Shown here: positions 1-6,747 of the stretch, piece by piece | Layout of the letters: every line of letters starts with the position of its first letter | Position numbering within the stretch: the first letter of the stretch is position 1 | Assembly (NCBI GenBank): GCA_023433445.1 | Contig: JAEZCS010000007.1 | Coordinates: 1 to 53,078, forward strand | Direction: 5' to 3' | DNA length: 53,078 nt | DNA from: Pseudomonadota bacterium | Lineage (GTDB): Bacteria; Pseudomonadota; Alphaproteobacteria; Sphingomonadales; Sphingomonadaceae | Program-made: the position numbers and the translations under genes | Notes under the pieces: generated by a model | Seen by the model: only the letters and a program-made list of their open reading frames with translations | Databases searched by the model: none | What the model was told of the DNA's origin: nothing

Positions 1-284
1 CGAAGGGCGGGCATGGCGAGGGAGCGATGCTGACGGATCGGCTGATCGGGCCGCAAGGTCTCGTAAAGTCGTGGAGCAATGCGCGAATTGAAACGATTCA
101 CACGCATGGGACCGGGTGTACCTTGGCGAGTGCGGTTGCTACTAGGCTGGGGCAAGGTGAAGGTTTAGTAGAAGCTATTGAATTTTCTCGTAAATATGTT
201 CGGGAAGCGTTGAAGTTGGCGCCGGGGCTGGGGCATGGGCATGGGCCGATGGGGGCACCGCTGGGGTTTCACCAGCATGCCTGA
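1..284 (+). CDS. thiD: Hydroxymethylpyrimidine kinase/phosphomethylpyrimidine kinase, C-terminal part (truncated by window edge)
   Basis: The reading frame is open from base 3 and ends with TGA at 282-284, so only the last ~93 codons are present. The fragment begins with KGGHGEG and contains HTHGTGCTLASAVA. These are the ribokinase-fold signatures of ThiD, where the GTGC loop is the anion hole next to the catalytic base. By family, ThiD phosphorylates HMP and HMP-phosphate in the cytosol for thiamine synthesis. The C-terminal tail is short and rich in Gly and His. The end overlaps the rnhB start by 8 bases, suggesting translational coupling. The identity is fairly secure even though the N-terminal two thirds lie outside the window; a related sugar or pyridoxal kinase is less likely because of the HGTGC arrangement. 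Confidence 0.85.
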   Translation, partial: KGGHGEGAMLTDRLIGPQGLVKSWSNARIETIHTHGTGCTLASAVATRLGQGEGLVEAIEFSRKYVREALKLAPGLGHGHGPMGAPLGFHQHA

Positions 285-876
285 TTTCGCCCATGAGCTG
301 CTGCATCATCCAGGTTTGGTTGCCGGAGTGGACGAAGCGGGCAGGGGCCCGCTGGCGGGGCCGGTGGTGGCCGCTGCCGTCATCCTGCGGCAGGACGACT
401 GCCCGGACGGCCTGAACGACAGCAAGCAGCTGACCGCTGCCCGCCGCGCGATGCTGGAAGGTGAGATCAAGGCGCGGGCTCTGTGCTGGGGGATCGGGGT
501 AGCGTCGGTCGAGGAGATTGACGAGATCAACATCCTGTGGGCGACGATGCTGGCGATGACGCGAGCGGTTGAGGCCTTGGCCCATGATTGCGCGCATGTG
601 CTGGTGGACGGCAATCGCTGCCCGAAATGGCGATGGGCTTCGACCGCCATAGTCGAGGGCGACGCCAAATGCCTGTCTATCGCGGCCGCGTCGATATTGG
701 CCAAGGAAGCGCGGGATCGCATGATGGTAGAGGCGGCAGCGGTGCACCCCCATTATGGCTGGGAGAGCAACAAGGGCTATGGCAGCCCGATGCACCTGGC
801 CGCGCTGCGGGAACATGGGCCCACGCCATTGCATCGCCGCAGCTTTGCCCCGGTGGCGCAGCTGGTCCTGCTGTAG
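277..876 (+). CDS. rnhB: Ribonuclease HII
   Basis: 199 aa, the usual length for bacterial RNase HII. It cleaves the RNA strand of RNA-DNA hybrids and single ribonucleotides embedded in DNA. The metal-binding motif GVDEAGRGPLAGPVVAAAV is near residues 17-35, with D19 and E20 as catalytic acidic residues. LNDSKQLTAARR and the later DGNRCPKW and KGYGSPMH segments also fit the family. An upstream in-frame start at 235 would add 14 glycine-rich residues lying inside thiD. The ATG at 277 gives the normal N-terminus and an 8-base overlap with the thiD stop. In many alphaproteobacteria rnhB sits next to ccrM; here ccrM is about 2.5 kb away on the other strand, separated by an L,D-transpeptidase and folP. 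Confidence 0.95.
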   Translation: MPDFAHELLHHPGLVAGVDEAGRGPLAGPVVAAAVILRQDDCPDGLNDSKQLTAARRAMLEGEIKARALCWGIGVASVEEIDEINILWATMLAMTRAVEALAHDCAHVLVDGNRCPKWRWASTAIVEGDAKCLSIAAASILAKEARDRMMVEAAAVHPHYGWESNKGYGSPMHLAALREHGPTPLHRRSFAPVAQLVLL

Positions 877-1104
877 GCAGGTCGCATACGTCGTAAGCGG
901 TCTTTCCACGAATGATATGATGCCACGGCGATTAGACAGGCCAGCGCGTAGTTGCCTGCGAAGGCACTCGCGGTAGCGGCTGGAATGCGCGGACGATGTC
1001 GGCAAGGGAAAGCGCCGCCCGCGTCATTCGCTTGAGGCTGTCGATAATGAGCCGAAGGATAGCTTCGCAGAGCGGATAGCGGCTCGTTCCAGATGAGAAG
1101 AACC

Positions 1105-1135
1105 TTCTTAATCTGTGCCACAAAGAGATTAAGAA
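1105..1135. promoter_or_regulatory. Perfect 10-bp inverted repeat upstream of the L,D-transpeptidase
   Basis: Within the 319-bp gap between rnhB and the next gene, TTCTTAATCT (1105-1114) and AGATTAAGAA (1126-1135) form a perfect inverted repeat with an 11-base spacer. The half-site centres are 21 bp apart, about two helical turns, as for a dimeric DNA-binding protein. No T-run follows, so a terminator is unlikely. A weak -10-like TATAGT lies at 1177-1182 without a convincing -35. I see no gene or RNA in the rest of this gap. Confidence 0.45.
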
Positions 1136-1195
1136 TGGCGAGCCGGGACCCGCTTCAGGCTGGCATATCCGCGCATTATAGTTAAGAAAGACTTT

Positions 1196-1867
1196 ATGCG
1201 CGTGATGCCGTTCCTGCTGGCGCTTGCCGCCATAGCTCCTGTGTTCTCGACAAGCCAAGCTGTTGCAGAGGCTTCGGGCTCAGAGGGGCAGGCGCTGCCG
1301 CCGGGCGGTTACCGTTGGCTGGAGGAAGGGCCGTTTGACGGGCCGCTTTACCTGATCATCAGCCTTCAGCGGCAGATGGTGCATGTCTATAACGGTGATC
1401 GGCTGGTCGGCATGGCAAGCGTATCAACGGGTACACCGGGGCATCGAACGCCGACCGGTGAGTTCACGATCCTCCAAAAGCGGGAATGGCATCGGTCCAA
1501 CCTTTATAGCAACGCGCCGATGCCGTTCATGCAGAGGCTTACCTGGGATGGCGTAGCGCTGCATGCCGGGCACAATCCCGGTTATCCGGCGAGCCATGGC
1601 TGCATAAGGCTGCCTACCGCCTTTGCCCGGACGTTGTTCGGGATGACACGGCTTGGCACGTTGGTTAGGGTCAATGCCGATGAGTTGGGGCCGGCCTTGA
1701 TGCTGGATCAACTGGTGTTGAACGATCCGGGGACGGCGGTGGTGACATTCACGCCCGGCGCCAAGCCGCCGGTGGCAGAGCAGGCCAAGGTCGAGTTGGC
1801 ATCGAGGGATGTGCCGATGCTGGCTGTTGATCCCAGTGTGTTCCGGCCAAGGTTGCGGCGGTGGTAG
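1196..1867 (+). CDS. Secreted L,D-transpeptidase, YkuD family
   Basis: 223 aa. An N-terminal signal peptide (about residues 1-25, a hydrophobic stretch ending near AVAEA) sends it to the periplasm. The YkuD catalytic signature is complete: H123 in HAGHNPGYPASHGCIRLP, followed by the SHGC motif with nucleophile C136. Such enzymes make 3-3 crosslinks in peptidoglycan or attach proteins to it, using a tetrapeptide donor. TGTPGHRTPTGEFTIL (about residues 79-93) is the conserved substrate-binding region. The last ~60 residues after the catalytic domain are not recognised. It stands alone: the gap upstream holds an inverted repeat, and the 191-bp gap downstream holds no gene. The start has little Shine-Dalgarno signal (AGAAAG). 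Confidence 0.9.
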   Translation: MRVMPFLLALAAIAPVFSTSQAVAEASGSEGQALPPGGYRWLEEGPFDGPLYLIISLQRQMVHVYNGDRLVGMASVSTGTPGHRTPTGEFTILQKREWHRSNLYSNAPMPFMQRLTWDGVALHAGHNPGYPASHGCIRLPTAFARTLFGMTRLGTLVRVNADELGPALMLDQLVLNDPGTAVVTFTPGAKPPVAEQAKVELASRDVPMLAVDPSVFRPRLRRW

Positions 1868-1992
1868 GAATGGAGTGTGTGCGCTTTTCCTGATGGCCCG
1901 GCAGCGTTGCTGTCTGTGAGCGGACGAACGGCGTGGCTTTCCTTCTATATTGCGATTTTTGAGCTGGTTGGGCTGCTTCTGCCAAAAATAAC

Positions 1993-2022
1993 GGAAGGGC
2001 TTCGACAGGCTTAGGCCGGACT
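1993..2022. repeat. Possible degenerate copy of a CTTCGACA-type intergenic repeat
   Basis: In the gap between the L,D-transpeptidase and folP, the segment beginning GGGCTTCGACAGGCTTAGGC resembles the short 'cttcgacaagctcag' repeats that I recall as common between genes in sphingomonads. Only one copy is seen here, so the call rests on memory of the motif. Nothing else is recognisable in 1868-2058. Confidence 0.3.
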
Positions 2023-2058
2023 CGGCATCCGCTGATGTGATGCTGATCTGCCGCGCTG

Positions 2059-3183
2059 CTAAACCGCGCTGAGCCCTGCGTCGGCGAGACCGCGCCAGAG
2101 GTGCAACGCCTGGACGCTTTCCTTCACGTCATGGACGCGGACCATCTGCGCGCCCGATTGCACAGCGCGGAAGGCGAGGGCGATGGAGCCGCCCAGACGG
2201 TCGGCCGCGGGTGCTTCGTTGGACAGGGCGCCGATCAATCGCTTGCGGCTTCCGGCAAAGAGCAATGGCACGCCGAGACCCTGGAAGGTGGCAAGGCCGT
2301 TTACCAGCGCCAGATTGTCGGCAAGCGACTTGCCAAAGCCAAGGCCCGGATCGACCATGATCCTGTCGCGCGCGATGCCGGAGGCGACGCAGGTTTCGAT
2401 GCGCCTTTCGAGCATGTCGAACACGTCGGCGACGACGTCGCCATAGCCGCCCGGATTGTCATGCGGGTCATCCCCCGAAGAAGGCGCATGCATCAGAATA
2501 ACCGGGCAGGCCGCGCGCGCCGCGACTTCCATGGCGCGTGGGTCGTGCGCCAGCGCGCTGACATCGTTGATGACCTTTGCGCCTGCTGCGAGCGCTGCTT
2601 CCATCACGGCTGCCTTGCGCGTGTCGATCGATACCGGCACGCCTGCGGCGGCGAGCCTCTCGATGACAGGAACGACGCGGGCGATCTCGTCGCCTTCCCA
2701 CACTTTGAGGGCTTTTGGGCGGGTGGATTCGCCGCCGACGTCGATAAGTGCTGCGCCTGCCGCCGCCATGGCATAGCCAGCGTCCGCCGCTGCCTGCGGG
2801 TTGCCCATATGCTTGCCCCCGTCGGAGAAGCTGTCGGGCGTGACGTTGAGGATGGCCATGACCTGCGGTGCATCGAAGCGGATGGTGCGGTCGCCTAGCG
2901 CCAGCGGATGGCGTTGCGCGGAGATATTCGCCGCGAGACGCTGGGCGCGCTCTGCGAGCGGGGCGGGAAGGGTGGCGATGGTTTCGTCGAACTGCGCCAC
3001 CGGGATCGTCATCCGCGCCGAGCGGTGCGTGCCCTGAAGCGCGGTCAGCTCATAGGCCTGGAACCAGATCAGGCCATTGGCCATGCGCGCCGCTGACCCA
3101 TCGGGCAGGCCGATGGGAGAGGGGGTGAACCATATGGGCTTCAGGTAAAGCCGGGCGTCGTGGGGGAGAGAGGAGAGGGTCAT
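2059..3183 (-). CDS. folP: Dihydropteroate synthase
   Basis: 374 aa. It condenses 6-hydroxymethyl-dihydropterin pyrophosphate with p-aminobenzoate in folate synthesis and is the sulfonamide target. The DHPS domain occupies roughly residues 105-370: VMAILNVTPDSFSDGG (108-123) is the first signature, DVGGESTRP the second, and FAGSRKRLIG a conserved substrate loop. The ~100-residue N-terminal extension is longer than in the ~280-residue E. coli enzyme and has no domain that I recognise. It lies downstream of ccrM on the same strand, separated by a 108-bp double-hairpin repeat, so the two may or may not be co-transcribed. Confidence 0.93.
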   Translation of the reverse strand: MTLSSLPHDARLYLKPIWFTPSPIGLPDGSAARMANGLIWFQAYELTALQGTHRSARMTIPVAQFDETIATLPAPLAERAQRLAANISAQRHPLALGDRTIRFDAPQVMAILNVTPDSFSDGGKHMGNPQAAADAGYAMAAAGAALIDVGGESTRPKALKVWEGDEIARVVPVIERLAAAGVPVSIDTRKAAVMEAALAAGAKVINDVSALAHDPRAMEVAARAACPVILMHAPSSGDDPHDNPGGYGDVVADVFDMLERRIETCVASGIARDRIMVDPGLGFGKSLADNLALVNGLATFQGLGVPLLFAGSRKRLIGALSNEAPAADRLGGSIALAFRAVQSGAQMVRVHDVKESVQALHLWRGLADAGLSAV

Positions 3184-3210
3184 TGATGGTCTCGTTCACG
3201 CTGCGCCTGT

Positions 3211-3318
3211 CTAGAGCACGCTGCGTTTAATTGGACGCAGGTCGCGTGCTCGAGTTTTTTTGTTTTCGCATCGTTTTCAGCGGAAAACCGGTTCCGACTT
3301 TTCCGGACGATGCTCTAG
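3211..3318. repeat. 108-bp palindromic intergenic element with terminal inverted repeats (double hairpin)
   Basis: The element is bounded by CTAGAGCA (3211-3218) and its reverse complement TGCTCTAG (3311-3318). Inside are two hairpins. The first pairs GAGCACGC (3214-3221) with GCGTGCTC (3244-3251), with a nested TGCGT/ACGCA. The second pairs GCATCGT (3268-3274) with ACGATGC (3307-3313), with a nested GGAAAA/TTTTCC around the core AACCGGTTCC. This architecture matches the small non-autonomous palindromic repeats common between genes in alphaproteobacteria. It fills most of the ccrM-folP gap and would be transcribed if they share an mRNA. No second full copy is in the window. Confidence 0.7.
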
Positions 3319-3337
3319 GGCTTCCCGAGTGCGCCTG

Positions 3338-4477
3338 TCAGGGCTCGTTGGCCAGCAGATAGGTCTGACGCAGCGTGTCGATTGGCTTGAGCGCGCCGTC
3401 AACTTCATGGTGCCAGAAGGTCCAGCCGTTGCAGCTGGGCGCATTTTGCAGGGTTGCGCCGATCTTGTGGATCGAACCTGTGTCCGTGCCGATGCAAAGC
3501 GAACCATCCGCGCGCACCGTGGCCTGCCAGCGGCGCTTGGCGTCGGTCAGGATCGAACCAGGCTGAAGATAGCCGGTCTCGACAAGCGTGCCGAAGGCGA
3601 CCTTCGGCTGGCTCTTCGCGCTTTGCATGATGGTGAGCGCGGATTCGTCCAGCGGCAGGGCGGCTTCGATGCGCTCCATCGCGACTTCGATATAGCTGTC
3701 TTCGCGTTCGATGCCGATCCACTGGCGGCCAAGCCGCTTGGCGACTGCGCCGGTGGTGCCGGTGCCGAAGAAGGGATCGAGCACGACATCGCCAGGCTTC
3801 GTGCAGGCAAGCAGCACGCGGTAAAGCAGCGATTCGGGCTTTTGCGTCGGGTGCGCCTTCGTCCCGTTGCGCTTTAAGCGCTCCTGCCCGCCGCAGATCG
3901 GCAGCACCCAGTCGGAGCGCATCTGAAGCTCGTCATTGAGCGTCTTCATCGCCTTGTAGTTGAAGGTATATTTGGCGTCTTCGCCCTGGCTCGCCCAGAT
4001 CAGCGTTTCATGCGCGTTGGTGAATCGCGTGCCCTTGAAATTGGGCATGGGGTTGGATTTGCGCCAGATGATGTCGTTGAGGATCCAGAAACCCTCATCC
4101 TGCAACGCGGTGCCGACGCGGAAGATGTTGTGATAGCTGCCGATGACCCAGATGCTGCCGTTGGGCTTCAGGATACGGCGGGCCTGTGCCAGCCATGCCT
4201 TGGTAAAGCGGTCATAGCTGCTGAGCGTGTCGAATTTGTCCCAGTCATTGTCGACGGCGTCCACCCGGCCGCCTTCGGGGCGGAACAGGTCGCCGCCCAG
4301 TTGGAGATTATAGGGCGGATCAGCGAAGATCATGTCGACGCAGGCGTCGGGCAGCTTGGCCATTTCGGCGATGCAGTCACCGCGCAGAATGCTGTTCGCG
4401 GGAATCGCGACGGCCGCTTTTTCAACTGGCGCAACCGCCCTTTTTCGCCGCGGCGCGACGCGTTCCATGACACCCAT
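3338..4477 (-). CDS. ccrM: Cell-cycle regulated DNA adenine methyltransferase, CcrM type (GANTC)
   Basis: 379 aa. By family it methylates the adenine of GANTC and helps couple transcription to chromosome replication. The beta-class order is visible: catalytic DPPYNLQL (DPPY at residues 53-56) comes first, then the HPTQKPESLLYR region, and the SAM-binding FFGTGTTGAVAKRLG segment at about residue 240. About 100 C-terminal residues carry a RAMA-like domain (SLCIGTDTGSIHKIGATLQ), as in Caulobacter CcrM, where the C-terminus aids DNA recognition. The ~25-residue basic N-terminal lead is unremarkable. The ATG at 4477 has GGGGGT upstream; an internal ATG at 4468 is possible. The upstream region holds a striking cluster of the enzyme's own presumed target sites, listed separately. 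Confidence 0.93.
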   Translation of the reverse strand: MGVMERVAPRRKRAVAPVEKAAVAIPANSILRGDCIAEMAKLPDACVDMIFADPPYNLQLGGDLFRPEGGRVDAVDNDWDKFDTLSSYDRFTKAWLAQARRILKPNGSIWVIGSYHNIFRVGTALQDEGFWILNDIIWRKSNPMPNFKGTRFTNAHETLIWASQGEDAKYTFNYKAMKTLNDELQMRSDWVLPICGGQERLKRNGTKAHPTQKPESLLYRVLLACTKPGDVVLDPFFGTGTTGAVAKRLGRQWIGIEREDSYIEVAMERIEAALPLDESALTIMQSAKSQPKVAFGTLVETGYLQPGSILTDAKRRWQATVRADGSLCIGTDTGSIHKIGATLQNAPSCNGWTFWHHEVDGALKPIDTLRQTYLLANEP

Positions 4478-4511
4478 TTTGTGACCCCCATTCGTTTCGA
4501 GGACCAGCGTT

Positions 4512-4663
4512 GAGTCGTTGGGAGTCCGGCGTCAAGATCAACAGCTTAGCCGATGAGCCTCAGACAAAAGTTAACAGCAGGAGAACGAAAGAGGTAGACA
4601 CGACATGTTGAGTCTGTTTCCGGGCGAGAGACTCAATATCGGGTGGTGTGACTCAAAAGACTC
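4512..4663. promoter_or_regulatory. Cluster of six GANTC sites in the ccrM / ArsR divergent intergenic region
   Basis: GANTC occurs at 4512, 4522, 4610, 4630, 4650 and 4659, six sites in 152 bp where random sequence would give fewer than one. The sites at 4610, 4630 and 4650 are spaced exactly 20 bp, close to two helical turns. Four of the six extend to GACTCAA or its complement TTGAGTC (4510, 4608, 4630, 4650). TTGAGTCT (4608-4615) and AGACTCAA (4629-4636) form an 8-bp inverted repeat. TTAAC-type half sites at 4571 and 4693 could be CtrA half-boxes, but no full TTAA-N7-TTAA is present. The likely role is methylation-dependent autoregulation of ccrM, or a protein-binding array. Confidence 0.7.
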
Positions 4664-4764
4664 AGCTGCTGGACCCCGCCCACTTTTTTTGGTTAACGTC
4701 GCTTCGACCCCTCAAAAACGGTCTCTGCTTGATCTTTTCATAATCATTTGGTTATGGCTTGGCA

Positions 4765-5109
4765 ATGAATGATCCTTTTCCAAGTGGCGACCGCTCGACG
4801 GCATGCGATGAACTTTTCAAGGCGCTTTCCGATGGGACGCGCCGCGCCTTGCTCGAATATCTTGTGAAGGAAGGCGAGCAGAGCGTGCATGCCCTGACGG
4901 CGGTGTCCGACGTGTCCCAGCCAATGGTGTCGCGGCATCTTGGGAAGCTGAAGCGGGCGCGGCTGGTGACGGCTCGGCGCGCTGGGCGCGAGACCTATTA
5001 TGCCGCGCGCGTGAAAGGCCTGGCGCCGGTGGTGCAGTGGATGGCGATTTACGGGGCGCTCTGGTCGCAGCGCTTTACCGCGTTGGAAGAATTGAACGAA
5101 CCGGCCTGA
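4765..5109 (+). CDS. ArsR-family winged-helix transcriptional regulator
   Basis: 114 aa. LFKALSDGTRRALLEYLVKE at about residues 15-34 and VSQPMVSRHLGKLKRARLV at about 49-67 are the ArsR-type winged-helix core and recognition helix. I see no CxC metal-binding motif near helix 3, so it probably does not sense metals through the classical site. It may belong to the metal-independent group that often regulates SRPBCC/AHSA1-type genes. The start is ambiguous: TTG at 4759 or ATG at 4765; the ATG is chosen. It is divergent from ccrM, sharing the GANTC-rich region. About 130 bp downstream lies a TetR-type regulator on the same strand. Confidence 0.85.
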   Translation: MNDPFPSGDRSTACDELFKALSDGTRRALLEYLVKEGEQSVHALTAVSDVSQPMVSRHLGKLKRARLVTARRAGRETYYAARVKGLAPVVQWMAIYGALWSQRFTALEELNEPA

Positions 5110-5240
5110 CGCCGGATCGGGCGATCTTTTCCCCTTGCATTGCAAGCCTAAATGATGATCGAAGCGCGGTGATCCATGGTGCGGGGAGGGGGCGGAGTGA
5201 GCCGCCCAAGGGCGTGCGGCATGGTGATAGGAAAAAAGAC

Positions 5241-5903
5241 GTGGAGCAGAAAATTCCAGGCCGCCTTGACGGGAGACAAGGGCGCGCCCGCTTTGTCAGA
5301 GAGTCGCCCGATGTCAGGCGCCAAGCGCTGATCGAAGCGACGGCGCAGTGTCTTGCGGAAAAAGGCGTCGGTGCAACGTCCGTCCGGGCGATTTGCGCGC
5401 GGGCTGGTGTGTCGGCGGGATTGCTCACCCATTATTTTGAGGGCGTAGACGCCCTGATCCTCGCCACCTATCGCGATGTGGGGGAGAAGGTGGCGGCTGC
5501 GCTGGAGCAGGCGGTGGCGGAGGCGGGGCCCGATCCATTGGATCGGCTATGGGCCTATTTGCGGGCCAATTTGCAGCCTCCTGTGCTCGATCCCAATTTG
5601 CTGGCGACCTGGATCTCCTTTTGGAGCCTGGTGAAGACCAGCCCCAAGATCGCCGCTACCCACGCGGAAACCTATGGCGGGTCGCGCGAGCGCCTGGAGG
5701 TGCTGCTGCGCGAAGCCGCGCCGCAAATCCCGCGCCCGGCAGCCCGGATCGCGGCCATCGGGTTGACGGCGATGCTCGATGGGCTCTGGCTGGAACTGTG
5801 CCTCGATTCATCGACCTTCACGATTGAGGAAGCGCTTGCGATGGTGAATGAGGCGATGACTTATGTCATCCAGAAGCCGAGGGATGAGCAGATCGATCAA
5901 TAA
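5241..5903 (+). CDS. TetR-family transcriptional regulator, BetI-like
   Basis: 220 aa from a GTG start. The N-terminal TetR HTH is clear: RRQALIEATAQCLAEKGVGA leads into TSVRAICARAGVSAGLLTHY, and the turn with HYFEGVDALILATYR is BetI-like. The C-terminal ligand domain (TWISFWSLVKTSPKIAATH) also resembles BetI, a repressor of choline-to-betaine genes in other bacteria. No bet genes are nearby, so the ligand and target are unknown. The frame stays open upstream to 5037, but that part overlaps the ArsR gene and looks like noise. GTG at 5241 follows GGAAAAAAGAC, a weak ribosome site. A 13-bp palindrome, CTTGCATTGCAAG (5134-5146), lies upstream and could be an autoregulatory operator. Confidence 0.8.
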   Translation: MEQKIPGRLDGRQGRARFVRESPDVRRQALIEATAQCLAEKGVGATSVRAICARAGVSAGLLTHYFEGVDALILATYRDVGEKVAAALEQAVAEAGPDPLDRLWAYLRANLQPPVLDPNLLATWISFWSLVKTSPKIAATHAETYGGSRERLEVLLREAAPQIPRPAARIAAIGLTAMLDGLWLELCLDSSTFTIEEALAMVNEAMTYVIQKPRDEQIDQ

Positions 5904-5910
5904 ATGGGTG

Positions 5911-5933
5911 TCTGATCGCTTTTCTCAATCAGA
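5911..5933. promoter_or_regulatory. Inverted repeat TCTGAT-N11-ATCAGA between the TetR gene and ahpC
   Basis: TCTGAT (5911-5916) and ATCAGA (5928-5933) are separated by 11 bases rich in T and C. The T-N11-A symmetry is what LysR-type regulators such as OxyR favour, and the next gene is ahpC, a classic OxyR target. The site could equally be a weak terminator of the TetR gene, although no T-run follows. No oxyR gene is in the window. Confidence 0.35.
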
Positions 5934-6020
5934 GGTGTGAAGAAAAGCAATTTCCCCTCACAGCGCTCCCTCCCTACATAGGCCGGGCAACAGCAACCCT
6001 AAGAAGGAACTGGAAAGCCC

Positions 6021-6584
6021 ATGGCTCTCATCAACACCAGCATCAAGCCGTTCAAGGCAACCGCTTTCAAGGAAGGCAAGTTCGTCGACGTCACTGACGA
6101 GGACGTGAAGGGCAAGTGGGCGATCTTCTTCTTCTACCCCGCCGACTTCACTTTCGTGTGTCCGACCGAGCTGGAAGATTTGGCCGGCATCTACCCGACG
6201 CTGCAGTCGTTGAACGTGGAAGTCTATTCGGTATCGACCGACACGCATTTCAGCCACAAGGCCTGGCACGACACCTCGCCGGCGATCGGCAAGATCAACT
6301 ATTACATGCTGGGCGACCAGTCGGGCCAGATCACCAACAATTTCGACGTGATGCGTCCGGGCGTTGGCCTGGCTGACCGCGCGACGTTCCTGGTTGATCC
6401 CGAAGGCGTGATCCAGTTCATGGAAATCACCTCGGAAGGCGTGGGCCGCAACGCGACCGAGCTGCTTCGCAAGGTCAAGGCTGCGCAATATGTCGCCGCT
6501 CACCCCGGCGAAGTGTGCCCGGCCAAGTGGGAAGAGGGTGAAGAAACCCTGGCTCCCTCGCTCGACCTCGTCGGCAAGATCTAA
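6021..6584 (+). CDS. ahpC: Alkyl hydroperoxide reductase subunit C (2-Cys peroxiredoxin)
   Basis: 187 aa, standard for AhpC. It reduces hydrogen peroxide and organic hydroperoxides in the cytosol. The peroxidatic cysteine is C47 in FYPADFTFVCPTELEDL, and the resolving cysteine is C166 in HPGEVCPAKW. GVGLADRATFLVDPEG is the conserved GLA(D)R region carrying the active-site arginine. It begins with ATG after AAGAAGGAACTGG. The reductase partner ahpF follows 163 bp downstream on the same strand, with a GC-rich hairpin between, which could lower ahpF expression relative to ahpC as is usual for this pair. Confidence 0.97.
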   Translation: MALINTSIKPFKATAFKEGKFVDVTDEDVKGKWAIFFFYPADFTFVCPTELEDLAGIYPTLQSLNVEVYSVSTDTHFSHKAWHDTSPAIGKINYYMLGDQSGQITNNFDVMRPGVGLADRATFLVDPEGVIQFMEITSEGVGRNATELLRKVKAAQYVAAHPGEVCPAKWEEGEETLAPSLDLVGKI

Positions 6585-6600
6585 GCAAAACCTGCCCTTT

Positions 6601-6641
6601 CGCCGGGTCGGGTCGAGCAACTCCCCGGCCCGGCGGGGGTT
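6601..6641 (+). terminator. GC-rich hairpin between ahpC and ahpF (attenuator or processing site)
   Basis: CGCCGGGTCGGG (6601-6612) pairs with CCCGGCCCGGCG downstream, with one G-T wobble, and is followed by GGGGTTT. The T-run is short, so partial termination or mRNA stabilisation of ahpC is more likely than full termination. Confidence 0.5.
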
Positions 6642-6747
6642 TACCAAGACATTTTGAACTCTGCCATGCCGGGCTTGTGGGTCGCACCATCCGGCGAGCG
6701 GACCTGCGCGCCCACGGGCGGTGCGCCAATTCAATGGAGCTACGAAG

